Counted from the stretch's first letter, positions 1 through 8,489 are shown. The stretch is 64,000 bases of DNA from Acidobacteriota bacterium (GCA_016716905.1 JADJUS010000015.1:29788-93787), one strand, 5' to 3'. Notes: a model not told the origin generated them from the letters alone. Numbers and translations are program-made.

Positions 1-2
1 TT

Positions 3-1226
3 GCCGCCTTGCCCGCGTTCGGCCGCGGCGAGATTCAGCGGCGATCGGATCAGGAGTTTGATGCGGTCGTCCGATCGCTGCAGCGGCCGGCGACAGCGGC
101 CCCTGGCCAAACCGCGACGTCACCCACCGAGACGCCGGCGGCATCGTCGGCGCCGATCGTCGGGTACGCGCCTACCTACTTTCCCGGCACCCCCATCGTG
201 AACGACGCGATGCCGCTGACCGTCAAGGCAGGCGAGGTCAGGGATGGTCTTGGCTTCACCGTCGCGCCAGTGCCGATGGCAACGATCTCAGGGACGTTGA
301 TTGGCGCCAACGGCGCGCCCGCCCAGGCCATCGCCATGTCGGTCGAACTGGTGGGCCCACCCCTGCCTGCGATTGGGACGCTGGCGCCGAAAGTGATCCG
401 GCCCAACGCGCGCGGAGAGTTCACCATTGCCAATCTCGGTCCCGGCCTGTACCGCATCCGCGTGCGAGCCGGCGGCGTGACCTTGCGTCCCGATGGGACC
501 ACCGCGGAGATCAGGGCGGAAGCGCAGACCCAGTGGGCCATGGCCGAGGTTGCAGTTACCGGGGCCAACATCGAGGGGCTCACCCTGGCGCTTCAACCCG
601 GACACGTGTTCACGGGCACAGTCACCACCGATGCGGCGGCGGCTCCGGCGTCGTGGAAGGGCACGATGGTCACGGTTCACCCCGCCACTGCGGCGGTGGC
701 CTCCCGCCAGTTTCCGGTGGGCGACGATGGCCGGTTCACGATCACGGGGATTGAGCCGCACAACTACGAAGTGCGGGTCACGCTGCCGGCGGCACTTGCG
801 GGCAGTGGCTGGGCGCTGGGATCCATCCGTCACCAGGGACGCGACCTTCGCGACGCGCCGTTGACGTTTACCGACGGGTCGATCGAAGGCGCGGAGGTGC
901 TGCTGACACAATCTGTGACGGCATTGACGGGAACGTTGACGCTCGAATCCGGCGCCGCCGCCACGGAGTACTTCATCGTCGCGTTCCCGGACGACCGTGC
1001 GCTCTGGCACCCGGCCTCGCCGCGTGTTCGCATCATGCGCCCGGCTGCTGACGGGGCCTTCTCCACCCGCGATCTCCCGCCCGGCACCTATCGCATCGCC
1101 GCTCTCGTGGACGTGGAAGACGACGAGCCCCGGCGACGAGAGTTCCTGGAATCGATCTACGACGCCGCGCTTCGGGTCACGGTTGAAGCCGCCAAGACCG
1201 CCCGGCAGGACATTCGTATCAAGTAG
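3..1226 (+). CDS. Carboxypeptidase regulatory-like domain protein, 5' end outside window
   Basis: The reading frame is open from the first bases, so the N-terminus lies upstream; about 405 residues are visible. The protein has repeated beta-sandwich-like segments with the pattern 'G.F.I..L.PG.Y.I', for example near residues 135-150, 240-250 and 350-365. This is typical of carboxypeptidase regulatory-like (CarboxypepD_reg/DUF2012) domains in acidobacterial surface or secreted proteins. No catalytic motif is visible. The role is probably structural or ligand-binding outside the cytoplasm. It ends with TAG just before an octamer array. The family call is good; the function is unknown. Confidence 0.7.
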   Translation, partial: AALPAFGRGEIQRRSDQEFDAVVRSLQRPATAAPGQTATSPTETPAASSAPIVGYAPTYFPGTPIVNDAMPLTVKAGEVRDGLGFTVAPVPMATISGTLIGANGAPAQAIAMSVELVGPPLPAIGTLAPKVIRPNARGEFTIANLGPGLYRIRVRAGGVTLRPDGTTAEIRAEAQTQWAMAEVAVTGANIEGLTLALQPGHVFTGTVTTDAAAAPASWKGTMVTVHPATAAVASRQFPVGDDGRFTITGIEPHNYEVRVTLPAALAGSGWALGSIRHQGRDLRDAPLTFTDGSIEGAEVLLTQSVTALTGTLTLESGAAATEYFIVAFPDDRALWHPASPRVRIMRPAADGAFSTRDLPPGTYRIAALVDVEDDEPRRREFLESIYDAALRVTVEAAKTARQDIRIK

Positions 1227-1239
1227 TTGGGAAGTTAGG

Positions 1240-1285
1240 AACTGGGGAACTGGGGAACTGGGGAACTGGGGAACTGGGGAACTGG
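1240..1285 (+). repeat. Tandem octamer array (AACTGGGG)n
   Basis: Five perfect AACTGGGG units and a partial sixth follow the first gene, with degenerate copies just upstream from about 1226. A reverse-complement version of the same array lies at 1745-1780, so the VOC gene sits between two inverted arrays. A short imperfect hairpin (CTCGTAGCGCGGCC and its partner near 1330) follows directly. Confidence 0.85.
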
Positions 1286-1336
1286 TTCTCGTAGCGCGGC
1301 CTGGGTCTCAAGGCCGCGGAACTTGGTAACGAGGCG

Positions 1337-1720
1337 TTACATACGCTCGCCGAACCAGTAGCACAGCCCGTCAGGCGCCACGACGAAGAACACGCGCCAA
1401 GGCCCGTCCTCGCGCTGTTCAACGCTGAGGTCGGAGGCGGCCTTGCCGAGCCCGTTGGCATTAAATTCCGCAAGCAGGGCATCGAGGCCGCTCACATGGA
1501 ACCATGCGCCATCTTGTGCAGGGTCGCCGCCGTTTTCAGCGAGGCCGATCTGCACATGGTCGCGCGCGAGCACCGCCGACGCGTGCGGCGTTTCACGGCG
1601 GGCGAGCACATGAAAGCCCAGCACCGTCTCGTAAAACGGAACCGCCGCCGCAAGGTCACGCACCGGAAGATTCAGCGCGTCTCCCTGGTAGCCGCCGGTC
1701 TTCTCCAAGGTGCCCTTCAC
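1337..1720 (-). CDS. VOC (glyoxalase/bleomycin-resistance) family protein
   Basis: With a GTG start at 1720 the product is 127 residues. It shows a single VOC-type betaalphabetabetabeta pattern, including 'NLPVRDLAAAVPFYETVLGF' and a C-terminal 'PDGLCYWFGE'. Family members are metal-dependent lyases, dioxygenases or antibiotic-binding proteins; the substrate cannot be read here. The frame stays open to an ATG at 1786, but those extra 22 codons are encoded by the inverted octamer array, so I prefer the internal start. The gene lies downstream of the NCS2 permease on the same strand. Confidence 0.75.
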   Translation of the reverse strand: MKGTLEKTGGYQGDALNLPVRDLAAAVPFYETVLGFHVLARRETPHASAVLARDHVQIGLAENGGDPAQDGAWFHVSGLDALLAEFNANGLGKAASDLSVEQREDGPWRVFFVVAPDGLCYWFGERM

Positions 1721-1744
1721 GCCGGGCAGTGTATCAAGCTCGCT

Positions 1745-1780
1745 GAGTTCCCCAGTTCCCAAGTTCCTAAGTTCCCCAGG
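1745..1780 (-). repeat. Degenerate octamer array, inverted relative to 1240-1285
   Basis: Several GTTCCCCA / GTTCCCAA / GTTCCTAA units read on the plus strand are reverse complements of the array before the VOC gene. It overlaps the possible 5' extension of the VOC frame and ends just before the permease stop codon. Confidence 0.75.
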
Positions 1781-1786
1781 GGCCAC

Positions 1787-3082
1787 TCATCGCAGCACGT
1801 AGCGGAGCACGAAGAGGGCCGCGAAGAGATAGGCGAGCGGGTGCAGGCTGCGCCTGCGGCCCGTCGCGAGCGCCAGCACGGCCGCCGCGATGAATCCGAA
1901 CGCAATGCCGTCGGTAATGCTCACCGCGAGGGGGATCGTCACCATCGTGAGGAAGGCCGGGATCGCCGACGCGTGATCGCCCCACCGGATGTGCACGACG
2001 CTCTCCATCATCATCACGCCCACAAGCACCAGTGCCGGCGCCACGATCGGATAGAGCGTCACCCCGCCCGGCCCGGCCACTCCCCCGCCGATCATCTTGA
2101 CGAGTGGATACACGAACGGCACCAACAGGAACAACCCGGCCGTGACGTAATTGGCGCGGCCTGTCCGGCCGCCGGCCGCAACACCCGTCGAGCTTTCGAT
2201 GTACGCCGTCACCGTGGATGTGCCCAGGCCGGCGCCAATGACGGTGCCCACGGCATCCGCCATCAGCGCCTGCCGCGCCCGGGGTATCACGCCGTTGGTC
2301 ACCGCGCCAATCCGATTGGCCACCCCGATCAGCGTCCCGACTGAATCAAACAACGCCAGGAAGAAGAAGACGATGACGACGTCGAGCATGTCGAAGCGGA
2401 GCGCGCCGGGGATGTCGAGTTGCAGGAAGGTTGGCGCCAGTGACGGCGGCGTGCTGAAGATGCCGTCGTACTGCACGAGCCCCAGTGCGAGCGCTCCCAC
2501 GGTGGCTGCGGCCATGCCGACCAGGAAGGCGCCTTTGACGCCGCGGGCCATGAGCACCGCGGTAAAGAGCAGCGTCGCGGCCGCCAGCGCGGCCGGCGGC
2601 GACGTCAGGTCGCCCAGCCCCACCATCGTGCCAGGGGTGTCCACGATGATGCCGGCCCACTGCAGCCCGATGAGCGCGATGAGCAGGCCGATGCCAACCC
2701 CGATGCCATGTTTCAGGGGATCGGGCACGGCAGCGATGACGTGTTCGCGCAGCCCGACGCCGGCCGTGAGGATAAACAGCACGCCGGCAATCGCCACCGC
2801 GCCCAGGGCCACCTGCCACGGCGTTCCGCCGGCCAGCACCACGGTGTACGCGAAGAAGAAGTTGTGGCCCATGGCCGGCGCAACCGCGATGGGATAGTTG
2901 GCCCACCAGCCCATGAGGGCGGTGGCGATCGCGGACGCCAGGCACGTGGCCATAAACACGGCGCCGGGATCCATGCCGGCCGCCCCAAGCACGGCCGGCT
3001 GCACAAACACAATGTAGGCCATGGTCACAAACGTCGTGACCCCGGCCAGGACCTCGGTTCGGAGGGCGGGACGCTCGGGCAT
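1787..3082 (-). CDS. NCS2-family purine (AzgA/PbuG-type) permease
   Basis: The 431-residue polytopic membrane protein shows the AzgA/GhxP branch signature at its N-terminus ('EVLAGVTTFVTMAYIVFVQP'), 'APAMGHNFFFAYTVV' in the pore region, and a later 'DSVGTLIGVANRIG' segment. Such proteins are proton symporters for hypoxanthine, guanine or adenine. The length matches the family (about 430-450). It is divergent from the lipid-modification operon, so its start at 3082 shares the 80-bp intergenic region with that operon's promoter. The exact purine cannot be told from sequence alone. Confidence 0.85.
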   Translation of the reverse strand: MPERPALRTEVLAGVTTFVTMAYIVFVQPAVLGAAGMDPGAVFMATCLASAIATALMGWWANYPIAVAPAMGHNFFFAYTVVLAGGTPWQVALGAVAIAGVLFILTAGVGLREHVIAAVPDPLKHGIGVGIGLLIALIGLQWAGIIVDTPGTMVGLGDLTSPPAALAAATLLFTAVLMARGVKGAFLVGMAAATVGALALGLVQYDGIFSTPPSLAPTFLQLDIPGALRFDMLDVVIVFFFLALFDSVGTLIGVANRIGAVTNGVIPRARQALMADAVGTVIGAGLGTSTVTAYIESSTGVAAGGRTGRANYVTAGLFLLVPFVYPLVKMIGGGVAGPGGVTLYPIVAPALVLVGVMMMESVVHIRWGDHASAIPAFLTMVTIPLAVSITDGIAFGFIAAAVLALATGRRRSLHPLAYLFAALFVLRYVLR

Positions 3083-3124
3083 GCCGCGATAGTCTACGAC
3101 GCCTCAGCGTGACCGAAGGCTGTG

Positions 3125-3157
3125 TTGACCTTTTGTTCATATTTTGTATAAGTTATG
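3125..3157 (+). promoter_or_regulatory. Promoter overlaid by three 11-bp direct repeats (candidate CarH/LitR operator)
   Basis: Three head-to-tail 11-bp units start at 3125, 3136 and 3147. The consensus is TTnAnnTTTTG, with T1, A4, T7, T8, T10 and G11 identical in all three; a weaker fourth unit may start at 3114. The first unit holds a -35-like TTGACC (3125-3130) and the third a -10-like TATAAG (3147-3152), spaced 16 bp. Known CarH tetramers bind 11-bp head-to-tail repeats over the -35/-10 region. The sixth codons-overlapping gene downstream set includes a CarH-type regulator, so autoregulation is the natural reading. The operator role is inference; the repeats are seen directly. Confidence 0.65.
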
Positions 3158-3162
3158 TCTGC

Positions 3163-4434
3163 ATGGTTTCCGCGCCCGTCGCGCCCCTCCGCATCGCCAT
3201 CATCGGTTCCGGCATTTCCGGCCTCACGGCCGCGCACCGGCTCCAGCAGCACCATCAGGTAACCATCTTCGAGGCCGGCCCTGCGGCCGGTGGACACACG
3301 CACACCGCCGACGTGACCCTCGACGGACGACGCTACGCCGTCGACACCGGGTTCATCGTCTTCAACCACCGCCACTACCCGCGGTTCACGGAACTGCTCG
3401 CCGACCTGGGGGTCGCGTCGCAGCCCACGGTCATGAGTTTCAGCGTCCGGTCCGACCGGTCCGGGCTCGAATACAGCAGCGCGTCGGTCAACGCGTTATT
3501 TGCACAGCGACGCAACCTGGTGCGCCCACAGTTTGCCCGCCTGTTGTGGGACATCCGCCGCTTCAACCATGACGCAGCGGCCTCCGGCCTGCCCGACGAT
3601 CGCACGACGGTGGCCGAGTACGTGGAACAGCATGGGTACAGCAAGGCATTCCGGGATCTGTATCTGGTGCCAATGGGCGCGTCGCTCTGGTCAAGTCCGC
3701 CGCGGCGGTTCCTCGGTTTCTCGATTCGGTTCGTCATCGAGTTCATGCGCAACCACGCGCTGCTGCAGATCAGCGGCCAGCCCACCTGGCGCGTGATTAC
3801 CGGCGGGTCGCGCACGTACGTGGACGCGCTCCTGGCCCGGTTCACCGGCGCGGTCGTCTTCAACCGTCCGATCCGGCAGGTACAACGCCTGGCGGATCGG
3901 GTCCTGCTCACAGACGCCACCGGCCACCAGGCTCCGTTCGACCAGGTGATCCTGGCGTGCCACGCGGACCAGGCCCTGGGGATGCTGGCCGATCCGTCCC
4001 CGGTCGAACGTGAAGTGCTGGGCGCGTTCCCCTACCAGCGGAACGAGGTCCTGCTGCATACCGACACGTCCGTGTTGCCACGGTCGCGGCGGGCATGGGC
4101 CAGCTGGAACTACCACGTGCCGGCCACCGATCGTGACGCCGTTTCGGTGACCTATGACATGAACCGGCTGCAGCGGTTGCATGCGCCGCACCAGTTCAAC
4201 GTCACGCTGAATGGCTCGCACCTGATCAATCAGGATTTGGTCCTCGGCCGTTTCACGTACCACCATCCGGCATTCACGCCCGGCCGGGATACGGCGCAAC
4301 GCCGGCACGCCGATCTCATCGGCGTCAACCGCACCTCCTTCTGCGGTGCCTACTGGGGCTTTGGGTTTCATGAGGACGGCGTTCGCAGCGCATTGGCCGT
4401 GGCCGACGCGCTCGATCGACGAGTGGCCGCATGA
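3163..4434 (+). CDS. FAD-dependent amine-oxidase-like oxidoreductase
   Basis: The 423-residue protein opens with an FAD-binding Rossmann motif (IAIIGSGISGL, residues 11-21) followed by 'EAGPAAGGHTHT'. The GG doublet is typical of flavin amine oxidases and phytoene-desaturase-like enzymes. 'DTGFIVFNHRHYPRF' and the C-terminal 'GAYWGFGFHEDGVRSALAVADAL' match the COG2907 type found beside DUF1365 and Cfa genes. The ATG at 3163 is chosen because a start at 3109 would lie upstream of the promoter. Likely role: desaturation or oxidation of a phospholipid acyl chain, possibly like Rhodobacter Ufa proteins (inference from neighbours). First gene of a six-gene operon. Confidence 0.8.
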   Translation: MVSAPVAPLRIAIIGSGISGLTAAHRLQQHHQVTIFEAGPAAGGHTHTADVTLDGRRYAVDTGFIVFNHRHYPRFTELLADLGVASQPTVMSFSVRSDRSGLEYSSASVNALFAQRRNLVRPQFARLLWDIRRFNHDAAASGLPDDRTTVAEYVEQHGYSKAFRDLYLVPMGASLWSSPPRRFLGFSIRFVIEFMRNHALLQISGQPTWRVITGGSRTYVDALLARFTGAVVFNRPIRQVQRLADRVLLTDATGHQAPFDQVILACHADQALGMLADPSPVEREVLGAFPYQRNEVLLHTDTSVLPRSRRAWASWNYHVPATDRDAVSVTYDMNRLQRLHAPHQFNVTLNGSHLINQDLVLGRFTYHHPAFTPGRDTAQRRHADLIGVNRTSFCGAYWGFGFHEDGVRSALAVADALDRRVAA

Positions 4435-5216
4435 CCAGCGCCCTCTACATCGGGCGCCTCCGCCATCGTCGCTTCAGCCCGAAACCCCACGAATTTACGT
4501 ACTCAATCTTTCAGGTCTACCTGGATCTGGCTGAACTCGATCGCGTGTTCCACCGCCGCTGGTTCTGGTCCACGCGCCGGCCAGCACTCGCGTGGTTCCG
4601 GCGCGCCGATCATCTCGGCGACCCGGCGGTCCCTCTGGACACGGCCGTGAGGGATCTGGTCGAAGCCGCAGGCGAACCACGCCCGGCCGGACCTGTGCGA
4701 CTGCTGACGCACCTGCGCTACTTCGGGTACGGGATGAATCCCGTCAGTTTCTATTACTGCTTCGATCCGGGCGGCACCTGCGTTGAGGCGATTGTGGCCG
4801 AGGTCAACAACACACCCTGGGGCGAGCGCCACTGCTACGTGCTCACGGCCCGCACCAGCGGCACGCCTGGGCACTTTGCGCTCCGCAAGGCGTTTCACGT
4901 GTCGCCCTTCATGCCGATGACGATCGACTACGACTGGCACATGACCACGCCGGGGCCGCACCTGGCCATCCACATGGTCAACCTCGAGGCCGGCCGGCGG
5001 GTTTTCGACGCCACGCTCTCGCTCGAGCGGCGTCCAATCACCGGCCTGCACCTCGCCCGCGTCCTTCTCACGTACCCGGCCATGACGATGCAGGTGGTGG
5101 TCGGCATTTATTGGCAGGCATTCCGGCTCTGGTGGAAGGGCGTGCCCTACCATCCCCACCCCCGGCGCACCACCGGCGGCGACTCACCCACACACGCAAC
5201 GGAGAACGTTCGATGA
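4431..5216 (+). CDS. DUF1365 domain protein
   Basis: The 261-residue protein matches the DUF1365 pattern: N-terminal 'ALYIGRLRHRRFSPKPHEF', central 'LRYFGYGMNPVSFYYC' and 'NNTPWGERHCYVL', then 'KAFHVSPFMPM'. Its biochemical role is unknown. It is commonly encoded between an FAD oxidoreductase and a cyclopropane-fatty-acid synthase, as here, and its conserved Tyr, Asn and His residues suggest an enzyme or lipid-binding protein. The ATG overlaps the upstream stop (ATGA), implying translational coupling. The C-terminal region has a hydrophobic stretch around 'VLLTYPAMTMQVVVGIYW' that may touch the membrane. Confidence 0.85.
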   Translation: MTSALYIGRLRHRRFSPKPHEFTYSIFQVYLDLAELDRVFHRRWFWSTRRPALAWFRRADHLGDPAVPLDTAVRDLVEAAGEPRPAGPVRLLTHLRYFGYGMNPVSFYYCFDPGGTCVEAIVAEVNNTPWGERHCYVLTARTSGTPGHFALRKAFHVSPFMPMTIDYDWHMTTPGPHLAIHMVNLEAGRRVFDATLSLERRPITGLHLARVLLTYPAMTMQVVVGIYWQAFRLWWKGVPYHPHPRRTTGGDSPTHATENVR

Positions 5217-6475
5217 AGGATTCCCTGGCGGCCGCAAGGCTCAGTGACACACATGTATCGAAGGGCACCTGGCTGGATGGCACGGCGTACCGGCTGGTCG
5301 ATCGCACGCTGAACGGCCTTCGCGAGGGCCGGCTCACTGTGATCAGCCCCTTTGGCTCGCGCGCGTACGGACATTCCGGAGAGTTGGCGGCGACCATTCA
5401 TGTCGCCGACCCAGCCATGTTTCGCCGGCTGCTCACCGGAGGGACGCTGGCGGCGGCCCGCTCGTATGTGCGCGGCGAATGGCGGGCGGACGACCTGACT
5501 GCGGTGTGCCGCATCGTCGCCCGCAATCTGGACGTGGCCGATCGACTGGACTCGGGCTGGGCACGCCTGTCCGCGCCGTTCTTTGGTGCCGTCCACCGGG
5601 CTCGCCGGAATACGCGCGGTGGCAGCCGCCGCAACATCCACGCGCACTACGATCTTGGCAATGAGTTCTTCGCACTGTTTCTCGACGACACGATGACGTA
5701 TTCGTGCGGCGTCTTTGAACACGACCAGAGTTCGCTGGCCGACGCACAGCGCGCAAAGATCGACCGGATCCTGCAGAAACTGCACCTGCAGCCGACCGAC
5801 CATCTGCTGGAAATCGGTACCGGATGGGGAGCCCTTGCCATCCGCGCTGCCGCGCACTACGGGTGCCGAGTCACCACCACCACCATTTCGCGTCACCAGC
5901 GGGACGTCGCGGAGAGCCGCGTGCGCCAGGCCGGGTTGACCGATCGAGTCACAGTGCTGCTTGCTGACTATCGTGACCTCACGGGCACCTACGACGCACT
6001 CGTATCCATCGAAATGATCGAAGCCGTCGGGGCCGAATTTCTCGACACCTTCTTCGCGCAGTGCGGCCGGCGCCTCCGGCCAGGAGGGCGCATGGGAATC
6101 CAGGCCATCACCGTGCCCGACAGCCGGTATGACGGGTACGTGCGCTCCGTGGACTTCATTCGACAGGATGTCTTCCCAGGCAGTTCACTCGTCTCGGTCG
6201 GCGCGATGAACGACTCGGCAGCACGAACCACCGACCTCCGCCCGGAATCGGTGGAAGATCTGACGCCGCACTATGCCCGCACGCTTCGTGAGTGGCGCAC
6301 GCGGTTTCTCGACCGCCTCGATGACGTTCGATCGCTGGGTTACCCAGAGGAGTTCATCCGACGCTGGGAGTTCTATCTGGCCTCGTGCGAAGCCGGATTC
6401 GCGGAACGCACCACCGGCCTGGTCCAGATGGTCTATGCCGGGCCCGCATCTGCACCCACAGGAGACCGATCGTGA
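5213..6475 (+). CDS. cfa: Cyclopropane-fatty-acyl-phospholipid synthase (class I SAM methyltransferase)
   Basis: The 420-residue product has an N-terminal SCP2-like lipid-binding region (about 30-130), the Cfa landmark 'HYDLGNEFFALFLDDTMTYS' at 145-164, SAM motif I 'LEIGTGWGALAI' (about 199-210), 'SIEMIEAVG' and C-terminal 'RWEFYLASCEAGF'. Known relatives methylate a cis double bond in membrane phospholipid acyl chains using S-adenosylmethionine, giving cyclopropane or, in variants, methyl-branched unsaturated chains. The start at 5213 is supported by GGAG at 5201 and an ATGA overlap with the DUF1365 gene. Which product this copy makes is open. Confidence 0.88.
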   Translation: MKDSLAAARLSDTHVSKGTWLDGTAYRLVDRTLNGLREGRLTVISPFGSRAYGHSGELAATIHVADPAMFRRLLTGGTLAAARSYVRGEWRADDLTAVCRIVARNLDVADRLDSGWARLSAPFFGAVHRARRNTRGGSRRNIHAHYDLGNEFFALFLDDTMTYSCGVFEHDQSSLADAQRAKIDRILQKLHLQPTDHLLEIGTGWGALAIRAAAHYGCRVTTTTISRHQRDVAESRVRQAGLTDRVTVLLADYRDLTGTYDALVSIEMIEAVGAEFLDTFFAQCGRRLRPGGRMGIQAITVPDSRYDGYVRSVDFIRQDVFPGSSLVSVGAMNDSAARTTDLRPESVEDLTPHYARTLREWRTRFLDRLDDVRSLGYPEEFIRRWEFYLASCEAGFAERTTGLVQMVYAGPASAPTGDRS

Positions 6476-7551
6476 TTGATGCACTGCTCGCCTCTGCCAT
6501 CGACCTGACCGAACGCGGCTTGATCCCTGACCGCGTTGTTCGGCTCGGCATTCAGCAGATGTGCCGGCAGCGCCTGCGCGTGGAGATGCGCGACGTCACG
6601 GACCAGCCGGGCCGGCGTGCAGCGCTCCGCCGTGACATGGATACCAGCCCCATCGCGCTCGTCCCGGACGCGGCAAACGCCCAGCACTATGAAGCGCCGG
6701 TCGAGCTGTTCGAGCGGGCCCTGGGCCCGCAGTTGAAGTACAGCTGCGGATACTGGCCGCAGGGCGTCACAACGCTGGCGCAGGCCGAGGAAGCGGCGCT
6801 TGAGGAAACCGCCGTTCACGCGCTGCTGGCCGATGGTCAGGAGGTGCTCGAGCTTGGCTGTGGCTGGGGCTCGTTGACCCTGTGGATGGCCAGGCGGTAC
6901 CCTTCGAGCCGTATCCTGGCCGTCTCCAACTCGCATCGGCAGCGGGCCTTCATCCTGGAACGGGCGGCATCGCGAGGCCTGTCAAACGTGGAGGTCGTGA
7001 CTGCGGACATGAACGATTTCTCCACCGAACGCCGGTTCGACCGTATTGTCTCTGTCGAGATGTTCGAACACATGCGCAACTACCGCGCGCTCCTGCAGCG
7101 CATCTCCGGCTGGATGCGGCCCGATGCGAAGCTCTTCATTCATATCTTCTGCCACCGGTCCCTGGCCTACCCGTACGCCACGGAAGGGCGGGGCGACTGG
7201 ATGGGCCGGCACTTCTTTACCGGCGGACTGATGCCGAGCGAATCGCTGCTGCTCGACTTCAACACCGATGTGCACGTGGTGCAGCAGTGGCGATGGGACG
7301 GCACGCACTACCAGAAGACGGCCAACGCGTGGCTCGCGAACCTGGACGCCGCCAGGGACGACCTCATGGACGTCTTCGTGCGCCACTACGGTCAGCGGGA
7401 CGCCGAGCGATGGTTCCACCGGTGGCGTCTGTTCTTCATGGCGTGCGCTGAACTCTGGGCCTATCGGCAGGGCCGTGAGTGGTGCGTGGCCCACTACCTG
7501 CTTGAGCCGGGCCCCGCGCACGCGGGACGCCCACCACAGGTCGCGATGTGA
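6472..7551 (+). CDS. Second cyclopropane-synthase-family SAM methyltransferase
   Basis: From the GTG at 6472 (GTGA overlap with cfa) the product is 359 residues. SAM motif I 'VLELGCGWGSLTLWMA' is at about 125-140, followed by 'SNSHRQRAFI' and 'IVSVEMFEHMRNY'. The N-terminal lipid-binding half of true Cfa enzymes is missing, and the C-terminal region ('HFFTGGLMPSESLL') resembles the shorter Cfa-like/coclaurine N-methyltransferase-like branch. Two different methyltransferases in one operon suggest two successive or alternative methylations of a lipid. The substrate is inferred only from context. Confidence 0.8.
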   Translation: MIDALLASAIDLTERGLIPDRVVRLGIQQMCRQRLRVEMRDVTDQPGRRAALRRDMDTSPIALVPDAANAQHYEAPVELFERALGPQLKYSCGYWPQGVTTLAQAEEAALEETAVHALLADGQEVLELGCGWGSLTLWMARRYPSSRILAVSNSHRQRAFILERAASRGLSNVEVVTADMNDFSTERRFDRIVSVEMFEHMRNYRALLQRISGWMRPDAKLFIHIFCHRSLAYPYATEGRGDWMGRHFFTGGLMPSESLLLDFNTDVHVVQQWRWDGTHYQKTANAWLANLDAARDDLMDVFVRHYGQRDAERWFHRWRLFFMACAELWAYRQGREWCVAHYLLEPGPAHAGRPPQVAM

Positions 7552-8489
7552 ACGGCCCCTACAAAATCGGCACGCTCGCCCGGCTCACCGGCTTCTCGCC
7601 CGCACTGCTGCGCGCGTGGGAGCGGCGGTTCGGACTGATCCTACCGGAGCGTGGCGAGGGCGGCCAACGCGTGTACGGCGATGGCGACCTGGCGCTGCTC
7701 AGGCGCGTGAGCGCCCTGCTGGCTGGGGGACGGGCGATCGGTGAAATCGCGCGACTCGATCGCGCGACGTTGCGGTCAACCGCCCAGGTCACCGTACCTG
7801 CCGGTGGCCCGGCTGTGGCCGAATCCCTGCGCGAACGAATCGTCACGGCCGCCGTCGCGCTCAACGCTCGTGGCGTGTCTTCCGCTCTCGATGAGGCCTT
7901 TGCCACGATGGCGGCCGATCACGTGGTGAGTGACGTCATCGAGCCGGCCGCGATCGCGGTCGGGATTCTCTGGAAATCGGGCACGTGCACCGTCGCCAGC
8001 GAACACCTCGTGAGCGACCAGTTCCTGCTTCGATTGGGCCGACTCCTTGACGCCGCTCAACCGCTGGACGCAGACGCGCCCCGAGTCGTGGCCGCGTGTT
8101 TCCCGGATGAACACCACCAGCTCGGCCTTCGAATCGTGGCCTGGCATCTGGCGCGCCATGGCGTGCGCGTGGTCTATCTGGGTTCGTCGATGCCGCTCGA
8201 AGATCTGGCGATCGCCTGCCGCACGTCGCGCCCACACGCCGTCCTCCTGTCGGTCACACGCCGGGCTGTCTTCACGCGTCACATGACGGCGCTCACCCGC
8301 CTGTTCCCCGAGACCGTGGTCGATCGCCTTTTCGTCGGCGGCCAGGGCGTGCCAACCGGTGCGCGAAGCACTGCCCATCGCATCGCGTTCCCGCACGACA
8401 CCCCACTCGCGACCGTGGTACAGCGGATCGTCACGGACGTGGGCAGCGTCAAGCCGCGACCACGTGTGCGGCGGCCGACGGCACGATGA
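7548..8489 (+). CDS. MerR-family cobalamin-binding photoreceptor repressor, CarH/LitR type
   Basis: The 313-residue regulator has an N-terminal MerR winged helix (5-70, with 'LRAWERRFGL') and a B12-binding module. W142, E152 and H153 form the exact Wx9EH helical-bundle motif of CarH. E188-x-H190-x-x-G193 gives the lower axial cobalamin ligand His190, and 'LSVT' (234-237) and 'GGQG' (264-267) complete the B12 fold. Known CarH/LitR proteins bind adenosylcobalamin, repress in the dark as tetramers, and release DNA on light. The residue after the Trp, which in Thermus CarH is His132 (upper ligand after photolysis), is Lys143 here. GTGA overlap upstream. Confidence 0.88.
   Translation: MNGPYKIGTLARLTGFSPALLRAWERRFGLILPERGEGGQRVYGDGDLALLRRVSALLAGGRAIGEIARLDRATLRSTAQVTVPAGGPAVAESLRERIVTAAVALNARGVSSALDEAFATMAADHVVSDVIEPAAIAVGILWKSGTCTVASEHLVSDQFLLRLGRLLDAAQPLDADAPRVVAACFPDEHHQLGLRIVAWHLARHGVRVVYLGSSMPLEDLAIACRTSRPHAVLLSVTRRAVFTRHMTALTRLFPETVVDRLFVGGQGVPTGARSTAHRIAFPHDTPLATVVQRIVTDVGSVKPRPRVRRPTAR

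Noticed and set aside
3109..3162. N-terminal extension of the FAD enzyme
   Set aside because: It would start upstream of the -35 region and read through the operator repeats; the Rossmann motif fits the 3163 start.
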